From contig PMSU01000055.1 of NCBI GenBank assembly GCA_003168255.1, positions 42,551 through 106,550 of the forward strand: DNA of 64,000 nt, read 5' to 3'. A program made the translations under genes and the position numbers. Below, piece by piece: positions 15,017 through 23,167 of this stretch. The notes below the pieces were generated by a model. That model was not told the DNA's origin. It saw only the letters and a list, made by a program, of their open reading frames with translations, and searched no databases. How positions within the stretch are numbered: the first letter of the stretch is position 1; every line of letters starts with the position of its first letter. This DNA comes from Actinomycetota bacterium (GTDB lineage Bacteria; Actinomycetota; Actinomycetes; Streptosporangiales; Streptosporangiaceae).

Positions 15017-16168
15017 GTGGACTTCGCCGAGACCGACGAGCACCGCGACCTGCGCGCCGCAGTCGCCGACATTGCCAGCAGCTACGGCCCGCACTACTAC
15101 GCCGAGCATGCCGCCGCCCGCAAGCCCTGCACCGAGCTCTGGTCGCAGCTGGCCGACGCGGGGATCATCGGCGTGAACGTCCCTGAGGAGTACGGCGGAG
15201 GCGGCGGCGGCATCTCCGAGCTCTCGATCGTGGGGGAGGAGCTTGCCGCCCAGGGCACCCCGCTGCTCCTGCTGCTGGTATCGGCTGCCATCTGCGCGGA
15301 GGTGATCGCCGAGTTCGGCACCGAGGAGCAGCGCAAGACGTGGCTTCCCGGCCTTGCGGCCGGCACCTCCAAGATGGTCTTCGCGATCACCGAGCCTGAC
15401 GCCGGATCCAATACCCACCGGCTGTCCACGACCGCCACGGCGGACGGGGATGACTGGCTGCTCAGCGGGACCAAGTACTACATCTCCGGGGTGGACGAGG
15501 CCAAGGCCCTGATGGTCGTCGCCCGGACCGGCCAGGACGAAAAGGGCCGTGCCGCGCTTTCGCTGTTCGCCGTTCCCACCGACGCACCCGGGCTGGAGGC
15601 CCGCGTGCTGCCGGTCGACATCATGCTGCCTGAACGCCAGTTCACGCTGCACTTCGATGACGTGCGGGTCGGCCCCGACGCGCTGATCGGCAACGAAGGC
15701 GAGGGCTTCAAGCTGGTCTTCCACGGCCTGAACCCCGAGCGGATCATGAGTGCCGCCCTCGGCGTGGGCGTCGCCCGCCACGTCCTTGCCGCCGCGGCCA
15801 AGTACGCGAACGAGCGCCAGGTCTGGCAGACGCCGATCGGTGCTCATCAGGGCGTGGCGCACCCGCTTGCCAAGGCCAAGATCGAGACCGAGCTGGCCGC
15901 GCTGATGACCCGCAAGGCCGCCTGGCAGCACGACCAGCACCTGCCGGCCGGCGAGTCGTCCAACGTGGCCAAGTACGCGGCCGCCGAGGCCGCCGTCGCC
16001 GCCGTCGACGCGGCCATCCAGGCGCATGGCGGCAACGGCCTTGCCACCGAATACGGCCTGGTGCCCTACCTCGGCATGGCCCGCCTGCTGCGCATCGCGC
16101 CGATCAACAGGGAGATGATTCTCAACTTCGTTGCCCAGCACAGCCTGGGCCTGCCCAGGTCGTACTAG
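15017..16168 (+). CDS. acyl-CoA dehydrogenase family protein
   Basis: A 383-residue flavoprotein of the acyl-CoA dehydrogenase fold, starting at GTG 15017. It has the N-terminal helical domain (GIIGVNVPEEYGG), the FAD/substrate motif FAITEPDAGSN, the beta-domain sentence LSGTKYYISG, and the C-terminal AIQAHGGNGLATEYG. In canonical enzymes the catalytic glutamate sits in a YEGT-type motif; here the aligned stretch is RIAPINREMI, so the base is shifted or replaced. It is followed by a lipoprotein gene, with AGGAGG just after its stop. Likely role: oxidation of an acyl-CoA in the catabolic block ending at 27978. Confidence 0.88.
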   Translation: MDFAETDEHRDLRAAVADIASSYGPHYYAEHAAARKPCTELWSQLADAGIIGVNVPEEYGGGGGGISELSIVGEELAAQGTPLLLLLVSAAICAEVIAEFGTEEQRKTWLPGLAAGTSKMVFAITEPDAGSNTHRLSTTATADGDDWLLSGTKYYISGVDEAKALMVVARTGQDEKGRAALSLFAVPTDAPGLEARVLPVDIMLPERQFTLHFDDVRVGPDALIGNEGEGFKLVFHGLNPERIMSAALGVGVARHVLAAAAKYANERQVWQTPIGAHQGVAHPLAKAKIETELAALMTRKAAWQHDQHLPAGESSNVAKYAAAEAAVAAVDAAIQAHGGNGLATEYGLVPYLGMARLLRIAPINREMILNFVAQHSLGLPRSY

Positions 16169-16183
16169 GAGGACGTTCATTTG

Positions 16184-17581
16184 ATGGGAACGGGGGATAG
16201 CACGAGGCTGGGAGCGAAGGGAACGAAGGGACCGAAGGGAACGAAGGGAGCGCTGGTCTTCGCGCTCGCAGCGGCAACGCTGGCATCGAGCCTGGCCGCG
16301 TGCTCGTCGCAGTCACAGCAGTCATCTGCGGCAAATGCCGTCGCGGCGTGCCAGCGCAAGCCCGCCGGTGTGCAGCTCCAGCCGCGGTCGGCCAACGCCG
16401 GACCTGGCGGTATCCGGTGGTCGGCGCTGCTGGACCGCTGTCAGGGAACACCCATCGGGCAATGGGGCGCAGCAGCGGACTTCACCGGGGAGGCTGGCAT
16501 CGCCGCTCCCGGCGACCGGCTCGTCCTGGTGCTGGATGGCGTCGTGAGAATGTACGACGAGCACACCGGTGCGCTGGCGTGGCAGCGGACCGTAGTGTCG
16601 CCGCGGCTGGAGCCGGAAGTGCAGGACATCGAGGCATCGGGCGCGGTGGTGCTGGTCAGCCTTCAGCCGTCCGGCGGACCTGCCAGGGACACGTTCCTGG
16701 ACGCCGCGAACGGTCAGCCGCTGGGCCGGATGAACGTCGCCCCGCCGGGCACGCCCTTCCTCGTCGGCTCGCATGTTGTCCTCAGCGACGCCAGCACCAT
16801 GCTGGCGGGATATGACCCGGGCACGGGGCGCACGCTGTGGCGTGACTCGGTGCCCGACGCCCCGCAGGCGCAGGCAGCGGTTCACGACGAGAGCACTGTC
16901 TACGTCGACTCGGTCAAGCCTTCGGGTTCAGGCGACGAGACGGACGAGGGCGCTATCCTGCGCATCGACGCTGCCACCGGCGGCAAGCTGCCGTCGCTGC
17001 GGCTGTCCCGGCGGCTGAACGTCGACCTGGAAACGATCGACGCCAACGGATTCGGCCAGGGCCTGCTCGTGCTGGACGTCAACAGCGCCGCGCCGGTCAA
17101 GGGCACCGGCGGCGAGATCGGGTACCCCGTCACGCAGACCGTCGCGGTCAATCCGCGCACTGGCCAGACGGCATGGACCCACGGCGGCAACGTGAACGCC
17201 GAGCCGGCCGGAGCCTTTGACAACGAAGACGGGACCGCGCACACCTATACCGCGGTGAATCCCCAGACCGGCAAGACGCTGTGGGCCATCCGCTATCAGG
17301 GACTGGGAACCGTCGCCGGGCCAAACCCGCTGATGGCGCAGCCCGGTTACATGGTGGCGTCGAGCAACAGCGCCACCGCGCCGGCCAGCGGATCGGTGAT
17401 CGGCGTGCGCCCGGACTCAGACGGCGGCGGCGAACAGGCGTGGAACTCGCCAGCACTGGCTTATCCGGTGTTCGTCGCGGCCAGCCAGGACACGGTCTTC
17501 GTCACCACCTGCACCCAGCCGGCCGGCACCTCTGCCGCGAACCTGTGCGCCGCCCGCCAACTCGTCGCCGTAGCGGTCTGA
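16184..17581 (+). CDS. secreted lipoprotein with PQQ-like beta-propeller
   Basis: A ~465-residue predicted lipoprotein. A Lys/Gly-rich N-terminus, encoded by a 9-bp tandem repeat, precedes a hydrophobic stretch and the lipobox LAAC. The mature part contains repeated blades such as DEHTGALAWQR, YDPGTGRTLWRD, NPRTGQTAWTH and NPQTGKTLWAI, the signature of a PQQ-type/BamB-like propeller. It is not a dehydrogenase by any visible active site. ATG 16184 is used here, with TTG 16181 as an alternative behind AGGAGGA. It may scaffold cell-surface proteins. Confidence 0.82.
   Translation: MGTGDSTRLGAKGTKGPKGTKGALVFALAAATLASSLAACSSQSQQSSAANAVAACQRKPAGVQLQPRSANAGPGGIRWSALLDRCQGTPIGQWGAAADFTGEAGIAAPGDRLVLVLDGVVRMYDEHTGALAWQRTVVSPRLEPEVQDIEASGAVVLVSLQPSGGPARDTFLDAANGQPLGRMNVAPPGTPFLVGSHVVLSDASTMLAGYDPGTGRTLWRDSVPDAPQAQAAVHDESTVYVDSVKPSGSGDETDEGAILRIDAATGGKLPSLRLSRRLNVDLETIDANGFGQGLLVLDVNSAAPVKGTGGEIGYPVTQTVAVNPRTGQTAWTHGGNVNAEPAGAFDNEDGTAHTYTAVNPQTGKTLWAIRYQGLGTVAGPNPLMAQPGYMVASSNSATAPASGSVIGVRPDSDGGGEQAWNSPALAYPVFVAASQDTVFVTTCTQPAGTSAANLCAARQLVAVAV
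16210..16250 (+). repeat. 9-bp tandem array at 5' end of lipoprotein gene
   Basis: Units of the form GGGAACGAA / GGGACCGAA / GGGAGCGAA repeat about 4.5 times, giving the KGTKGPKGTKG segment before the signal peptide core. Confidence 0.8.
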
Positions 17582-17656
17582 GACCGGCGGCCGGCTGGCG
17601 TGGCGCTATGGTCGGTAGTGTCTGATCATCGCAGCGCAGCCCGCATGGGAGGCAGC

Positions 17657-19240
17657 GTGGACATCGCGCGCAATCTGATTCAGCGCATCAACATCGGCGA
17701 TTCGCTCACCCGGTCCGCCGCGTCCAGGCCCGGCCAGCTCGCGGTCGTCGACGGCGACCGCCGCTGGACCTACGCCGAGTTCAACGCCTTCGCCAACCGC
17801 GTCGCGCACGGCCTGGCGGGTCGCGGCTACAGCCGGGGCGACACCCTCGGCCTCGCGTCGGGCAACAGCGCCGAGTTCCTTGCCGTCTACTACGCCTGCG
17901 CGAAGCTCGGCGTCGCCTGCGTGCCGGTCAACCTGGGCTGGCGCCCGGACGAGGTGGCCTACGTGCTCGATCACTCTCGAGCCCGCGGCATCGTCGTCGA
18001 GTCGCAGCTGGTGCCGACGATGTGCGATGCGATCGCCAAGGTGCCGGATGTAGCCGACGTCATCGTCGCGCCCGGCCTGGCCGCCGCCTACGAAGCCGAG
18101 CCCGCCGACCGGAACTGGACAACGCTCGGCGGCCTGCTCGCCGCCGACACATCGGAACCCGAGTGCTTCGTCGATGACCGCGACGCCATCAGCTACCTGT
18201 ACACCTCGGGGACCACGTCCTTCCCCAAGGGCGTCGTCGGCACCCACGTGGCCATCTACCTGGAGTCGATGTCCAGCGCGCTCGACTCGGGATGGCAGGC
18301 CAGCGACAGGTTCGCCGCGATGATGCCGATGTTCCACACCGCGCAGCTGAACGCGTTCTGCACGCCGGCGGTCATGGTCGGCGCGACCCTTCACATCCTG
18401 CGCAAGTTCGACCCGGAAACGCTGCCGGACCTGATCGAACGCGAGCAGATCACCCAGGTCTTCGGGCTGCCGATGATGTTCCGCGCGATGCTCGACCATC
18501 CTGCGTTCGGAAATCATGATTTTTCCAGCCTGCGGCGCGCGGTCTACGCGATGGCGCCGATGCCCGATGAACTGATCCGCAGGTGCCTGGACGGATTCGG
18601 CTGCGGGTTCGCGCTGCTCTTCGGCCAGACCGAGATGAGCCCGGTGACCACGCTGTTCCGGCCCGAGCACCAGCTGTCGCACATCGGAGCGGTGGGCACG
18701 CCGATCACCGGCGTGCAGGTGGCGATCATGGGCGCGGACGGCGAACTGCTGCCGGCCGGGCAGCAGGGTGAGATCGTGTACCGCGGCCCCTCCACGATGA
18801 GCGAGTACCTGCACAACCCCGAGGCCACCGACGCCGCGTTCGCGCATGGCTGGTTCCATTCCGGCGACGTCGGCCGGTTCGGCGATGACGGCGTGCTGTG
18901 GTTCGCCGACCGGCACAAGGACGTGATCAAGACCGGTGGCGAGAATGTCGCGTCCATCGAGGTGGAAAAGGCGGTCTACGCAGCGGATCCCAGGATTGCC
19001 GAGGCCGTGATCGTAGGTCTTCCGCATGAGCGGTGGACCGAGGCAATCACCGCCGTGGTGGTACTGAGACCGGGCGAGACCATCGACGAGGCCGCGCTGA
19101 TCGCCACGCTCAGGCAGCGACTCGATGGCTACAAAGTGCCCAAGGCCGTGATCGTGGTCGAGGCGCTGCCCAAGACGTCGACCGGGAAAATCCAGAAGAA
19201 TGTCGTTCGGTCCGAGCACGCGAGCCACTACGCCGGATGA
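17657..19240 (+). CDS. AMP-dependent acyl-CoA ligase (ANL superfamily)
   Basis: A 527-residue ANL ligase that would activate a carboxylic acid to its CoA thioester through an acyl-adenylate. The phosphate-binding loop reads YLYTSGTTSFPKGVVG, the A5-like motif is LLFGQTEMSP, the hinge region contains FADRHKDVIKTGGENVAS, and the C-terminal lysine motif is KTSTGKIQKN. The ORF extends upstream to 17600, but GTG 17657 (VDIARNLIQ) behind GGGAGG gives a normal N-terminus. It probably provides the CoA ester used by the dehydrogenase and carboxylase nearby. Confidence 0.9.
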   Translation: MDIARNLIQRINIGDSLTRSAASRPGQLAVVDGDRRWTYAEFNAFANRVAHGLAGRGYSRGDTLGLASGNSAEFLAVYYACAKLGVACVPVNLGWRPDEVAYVLDHSRARGIVVESQLVPTMCDAIAKVPDVADVIVAPGLAAAYEAEPADRNWTTLGGLLAADTSEPECFVDDRDAISYLYTSGTTSFPKGVVGTHVAIYLESMSSALDSGWQASDRFAAMMPMFHTAQLNAFCTPAVMVGATLHILRKFDPETLPDLIEREQITQVFGLPMMFRAMLDHPAFGNHDFSSLRRAVYAMAPMPDELIRRCLDGFGCGFALLFGQTEMSPVTTLFRPEHQLSHIGAVGTPITGVQVAIMGADGELLPAGQQGEIVYRGPSTMSEYLHNPEATDAAFAHGWFHSGDVGRFGDDGVLWFADRHKDVIKTGGENVASIEVEKAVYAADPRIAEAVIVGLPHERWTEAITAVVVLRPGETIDEAALIATLRQRLDGYKVPKAVIVVEALPKTSTGKIQKNVVRSEHASHYAG

Positions 19241-19295
19241 CACCTCGCCTGTCCCCCGGCTAGCCGGACCGCTGCCGCACCGATCGCCGGCGGAC

Positions 19296-20801
19296 TCAGT
19301 TCACGCAGGGGATGCCATCCTTTGCCTGGATGGCGCCGCCCTGCGGGCCTGTGGTGGGGGCAGCCGACGACGTCTTCTGCGGCGTGGCGGGCGAGGCGGC
19401 GATGTCCGGCAGGGTAGCGCTGGTGCCGAGCAGTATCTCGACATGACCAGCCGCGACCGATGAGCTTGCAGCCGCGGCGACGCCGAACATCGAAGCGATC
19501 TTGCCGGCATTCGCCGACGCGCCATTGCCGTACAGGACCGCCGTGGTCACGCGGGAGGTCGTGTTCCCGACCTGGCCGGCCCGGTACCCGGCCCCGGCGA
19601 GGGCGGTCGAGACTTGGGTGGCGAGGCCGGCCGTGTCACCCCCGTTGAGAACATCCACCGTCGTGGTCCCGGCCGCGGGGCTCGTCGCCTGGGGCTGACG
19701 GGTCTGACGGTGCGGGCTAGGTTTGGGAAAGAAGGTGGCCTGAACGATGCTCTTGATGTAGGCGGGGTCGACCGCGTTGGCGTCTTGGCCGTCGATCGTC
19801 TCGTAGCCCTCGATCGGCAGCGTGTGGAAGACAAGATCCCCGCTGGTCAGGCTCCGCATTTCCGTCGCGAAGTCCAGCAGGTTCCAGCCGGAGTCGGTGA
19901 TCATGTACTGCTTGGCGACCGACAGCAGCGCCTGGATCTTGCCCAGGTCGCCGAGAACGCCCTCGTCCTTCAGCTGGTGCATCACCGAATCAAGAAAGGC
20001 CTGCTGGCGGTGCGTCCGGTCCAGGTCGCCATTGGGCAGGCCATCGCGCTGGCGGACGAACGCCAGCGCCTGCTCGGCGTCCAGGTGCTGATAGCCGGCC
20101 CGGAAGTCCGCACCAGAGTTGGCGTCATGAACCGGATGGTTGAGGCAGACCTGCACGCCCCCAAAGACCTTGGCCAGCTCATAGAAGCCGTCCAGGTTTA
20201 CCTCGGCGAAGTGGTCGATGTGCACGCCGGTGAGCTTTTCCACCGTCGCGACAGCGGCGCTGCGGCCGGCCTCGTTGCCGAGGAAGGCCAGCTGATCCTG
20301 GCTCATGCTGGGGTCCTGAGCCTTCAGCTTCTGCTGCTGGTAGAACATGCTCACCCCGTACGCCTGGTCGATCTTGCCCTGCTGCTCCGTCCCCACCGTG
20401 CCGGCGAAGTTCACCCAGTCGTCGCGGGGAATGGAGAATCCGACCGCCTTCGTGCCGCCGGCGAATATGTGGATCAGGATCAGCGTGTTGGTGTCGTTGC
20501 CGCCGACACCGTCTTCGACGCCCTGCCTGCTTCCGGCGTGCAGCACGTTAAGGATGCTGTTGGGCAGGATGTTCCCGTTCCAGTCCCGGCGGCTCTCCAG
20601 CCCCATCACCAGGATGTTCTGCGCGCCGATGGAAGGGCCGCTGATGATCGCGTGCGAGGTGCCGATGCTGTTCACGCTGCGGACGACGAAATAGGAAAAG
20701 CCGCTGATCACCAGGGTCACTGCCGCGGCGATGCAGCTCAGGCCGTACCCGGCCTTTCCGACCCCGCCCCACAGTGATGTGCCCGTGCGCACGCTTCGCA
20801 T
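19296..20801 (-). CDS. LytR-CpsA-Psr (LCP) family protein
   Basis: A 501-residue membrane-anchored LCP protein, the type that attaches polymers such as arabinogalactan or teichoic acids to peptidoglycan. One N-terminal TM segment (about residues 20-42) is followed by the LCP domain with conserved NDTNTLILIHI, FSIPRDDWV, GGVQVCLNHPVHD and AFVRQRDGLPNGDLDRTHRQQ, including the Arg/Asp residues that contact the lipid pyrophosphate. A C-terminal LytR_C-like domain (TTTVDVLNGGDTAGLA) and a low-complexity tail complete it. It interrupts the catabolic block on the opposite strand. Confidence 0.92.
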   Translation of the reverse strand: MRSVRTGTSLWGGVGKAGYGLSCIAAAVTLVISGFSYFVVRSVNSIGTSHAIISGPSIGAQNILVMGLESRRDWNGNILPNSILNVLHAGSRQGVEDGVGGNDTNTLILIHIFAGGTKAVGFSIPRDDWVNFAGTVGTEQQGKIDQAYGVSMFYQQQKLKAQDPSMSQDQLAFLGNEAGRSAAVATVEKLTGVHIDHFAEVNLDGFYELAKVFGGVQVCLNHPVHDANSGADFRAGYQHLDAEQALAFVRQRDGLPNGDLDRTHRQQAFLDSVMHQLKDEGVLGDLGKIQALLSVAKQYMITDSGWNLLDFATEMRSLTSGDLVFHTLPIEGYETIDGQDANAVDPAYIKSIVQATFFPKPSPHRQTRQPQATSPAAGTTTVDVLNGGDTAGLATQVSTALAGAGYRAGQVGNTTSRVTTAVLYGNGASANAGKIASMFGVAAAASSSVAAGHVEILLGTSATLPDIAASPATPQKTSSAAPTTGPQGGAIQAKDGIPCVN

Positions 20802-20896
20802 GCCGTCCCATCCCCTCTACGGCAAGCTTGTCTGTTGTGGCGAAGAGTACCCGCGCGCTCTCTCCACTGCGGCGCAGCGGCTAGCATCGGTGAGCA

Positions 20897-21538
20897 ATGA
20901 GCGACCCACGGTGGCGCGATGCTGATCCGCGGCCGCGTTATCGCGGCGGGCCTGAGTGGCCAGCGCGGCCAGCGGCGGCTGCCGCCAGACGGCCGCGGTG
21001 GGGCGCGCTGCCCGGCGTAGTCGGAGTCTGCATCGTGATCGGCGGTACCGCATTCGGCGCGCTTGTCACCGCGGTGGCAGGCAGCGAGCCCGGCCTGGCG
21101 CTCGGCTTCTTCCTCGTCGCCAGCACGGCGTGCGCTGTCCTTGCCGTCAGGCCCCGTGCGGTCTACCTGATCATCCCGGTACCGGCGCTCGCCTATGTAG
21201 TGGCCGCCATCCTGGTCGGCCAGATCGTCCATCAGGACGGCACATCCCTGACGGCGCTGGCCGTCGGCGCGGCCCAGTGGATCGCCAGCGGCTTCGTTGC
21301 GATGATCATTGCGACGGTGATCGCGATCGTGACGACCGCCGTCCGGCAGCTGCGGAGCAGGCGCGATCCGCGATATTCGGCGGCTCAGGTGCGAGCCGGC
21401 CGCTCCCGTCATGGGCCGGCCGGCGCCACCCGCCGTGCCGCGCCGGCCCGTCCGCAGCAGCGCGGCGCAGAACTCGACGTCGGTGCCGCGGCCACTACGG
21501 CTTTCCTGGAGCGGCATGGCGAAGGACGAAATGACTGA
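20897..21538 (+). CDS. four-TM membrane protein (DUF6542-like)
   Basis: A 213-residue membrane protein with an Arg/Pro-rich cytoplasmic N-terminus, four hydrophobic segments (starting near GVVGVCIVIGGTAFGALV, GLALGFFLVASTACAVLAV, VYLIIPVPALAYVVAAILVG, and WIASGFVAMIIATVIAIVT) and a basic C-terminal tail. This layout matches the small DUF6542 proteins of actinomycetes, of unknown function. It sits 95 bp from the divergent LCP gene, a hint of a cell-envelope role. Confidence 0.72.
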   Translation: MSDPRWRDADPRPRYRGGPEWPARPAAAAARRPRWGALPGVVGVCIVIGGTAFGALVTAVAGSEPGLALGFFLVASTACAVLAVRPRAVYLIIPVPALAYVVAAILVGQIVHQDGTSLTALAVGAAQWIASGFVAMIIATVIAIVTTAVRQLRSRRDPRYSAAQVRAGRSRHGPAGATRRAAPARPQQRGAELDVGAAATTAFLERHGEGRND

Positions 21539-21568
21539 GGCCGTCGTCACCGTGGGAGGGCTCACGGC

Positions 21569-23167
21569 GTGCCGACCCTGACCTCCTCGCTGGATACGAC
21601 GGGCGAGACGTACCGCGCCAACCGCGCCGCGCAGCTTGCCCTGCTGGATCAGCTCCGCGAGCAGCTGGAGCTGGCGATCGCCGGCGGCGGGCCTCGCTAC
21701 CAGCAGCGGCATGCGGAGCGCGGCAAGCTGCTCGCCCGGGAGCGGATCGAGCTGCTGGTCGATCCGGACAGCCCGTTCCTCGAGCTGTCCACCCTCGCCG
21801 CCTACGGCACGCAGTTCACCGTCGGCGCGAGCCTGGTCACCGGGATCGGCGTGGTGTCCGGCGTGGAGTCCGTGATCATCGCGCACGACCCGACGGTACG
21901 CGGCGGGGCGATCAACCCCTACTCGCTGCGCAAGTCGCTGCGCGCCACCGAGATTGCCCGGTCCAACCGGCTGCCGGTGATCAACCTGGTGGAGTCGGGC
22001 GGGGCGGACCTGCCGACCCAGGCCGACTTGTTCGTCCCGGCCGGGCGGAGCTTCCACGACCTCACCGAGCTGTCCGCGATGGGCATCCCGACGATCGCGC
22101 TTGTCTTCGGCAACTCGACCGCCGGCGGCGCGTACGTGCCTGGCATGTGCGACTACTCGGTCATGGTCGACCGCCGGGCGAAGGTTTTCCTCGGCGGCCC
22201 GCCACTGGTCAAGATGGCCACCGGGGAGGAGTCCGACGACGAGACGCTCGGCGGAGCGGAGATGCATTCGCGGGTGTCGGGGCTGTCGGACTACTTCGCG
22301 GTCGACGAGCTCGACGCCATCAGGATCGGCCGGGACATCATGTCCCGGATCAACTGGCGAAAGCACGGACCGCGGCCGTCGGCCAGTCCGGCAGAGCCCA
22401 GGTATGACCCGGACGAGATCCTCGGCATCGTCTCGGCCGACGTGAAGGTGCCGTTCGACCCTCGCGATGTGCTCGCCCGCACCGTGGACTCGTCGGAGTT
22501 TGACGAGTACAAGCCGCTCTACGGCACCTCGCTGGTGACCGGATGGGCGCGTCTGCACGGCTATCCGGTCGGCATCCTGGCCAACCACCGCGGCGTCCTG
22601 TTCAGCGACGAGGCGAAGAAGGCGGCCGAGTTCATCCTGCTCGCCAACCAGACCGACACCCCGCTGATATTCCTGCAGAACACCACCGGCTACATGGTCG
22701 GGGCGAGTTATGAGCAGGGCGGCATCATCAAGGACGGGGCGAAGATGATCAACGCGGTGACCAACAGCACCGTGCCGCATCTGACGATCAACATGGCGTC
22801 GTCGTTCGGGGCGGGAAACTACGGCATGTCAGGCCGGAGCTATGACCCGCGCTTCATCTTCGCCTGGCCAGGCGCGAAGCTGGCGGTAATGGGCGCGGCG
22901 CAGCTGGCCGGGGTGCTATCGATCGTCGACAGGGCGAGCGCGGCGGCCAGGGGCCGGCCGTTCGACGAGGAGGTGGACCGGATGCGGACGACAGCGGTCG
23001 AGGCGCAGATCGACGCCGAGTCGCACGCGTTCGCGGTGACCGGCCGGGTCTACGACGACGGCGTCATCGACCCGCGTGACACCCGCACCGTGCTGGGAAT
23101 CGCGCTGTCGGCCGCGCACTCCAATACGGTGGCCGGCCGCCGCGGCTACGGCGTCTTCCGGATGTGA
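21569..23167 (+). CDS. acyl-CoA carboxylase beta (carboxyltransferase) subunit
   Basis: A 532-residue carboxyltransferase of the MCC-beta/GCC-beta type. The N-terminal crotonase-like half has YQQRHAERGKLLARERIELL and GNSTAGGAYVPGMCDY; the C-terminal half has GILANHRGVLFSDEAKKAAEF, FLQNTTGYMVG and the oxyanion-forming SFGAGNYGMSGRSYDPRF. Its partner is the biotin carboxylase subunit, whose ATG overlaps this stop codon by one base. The substrate is probably a branched or terpenoid acyl-CoA such as methylcrotonyl- or geranyl-CoA, given the AtuA gene downstream. Confidence 0.92.
   Translation: MPTLTSSLDTTGETYRANRAAQLALLDQLREQLELAIAGGGPRYQQRHAERGKLLARERIELLVDPDSPFLELSTLAAYGTQFTVGASLVTGIGVVSGVESVIIAHDPTVRGGAINPYSLRKSLRATEIARSNRLPVINLVESGGADLPTQADLFVPAGRSFHDLTELSAMGIPTIALVFGNSTAGGAYVPGMCDYSVMVDRRAKVFLGGPPLVKMATGEESDDETLGGAEMHSRVSGLSDYFAVDELDAIRIGRDIMSRINWRKHGPRPSASPAEPRYDPDEILGIVSADVKVPFDPRDVLARTVDSSEFDEYKPLYGTSLVTGWARLHGYPVGILANHRGVLFSDEAKKAAEFILLANQTDTPLIFLQNTTGYMVGASYEQGGIIKDGAKMINAVTNSTVPHLTINMASSFGAGNYGMSGRSYDPRFIFAWPGAKLAVMGAAQLAGVLSIVDRASAAARGRPFDEEVDRMRTTAVEAQIDAESHAFAVTGRVYDDGVIDPRDTRTVLGIALSAAHSNTVAGRRGYGVFRM

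Noticed and set aside
14279-16180. 633-residue open frame on the minus strand opposite the acyl-CoA dehydrogenase
   Set aside because: It is an antisense shadow of a high-GC gene: no family motif, Gly/Arg/Ala-rich, while the plus strand has a clear dehydrogenase.
17606-19243. 545-residue minus-strand frame opposite the AMP ligase
   Set aside because: Antisense shadow; composition and lack of motifs argue against coding.
20738-22780. 680-residue minus-strand frame opposite DUF6542 and the carboxylase beta subunit
   Set aside because: Arg/His/Gly-rich shadow without motifs; the plus-strand genes are unambiguous.
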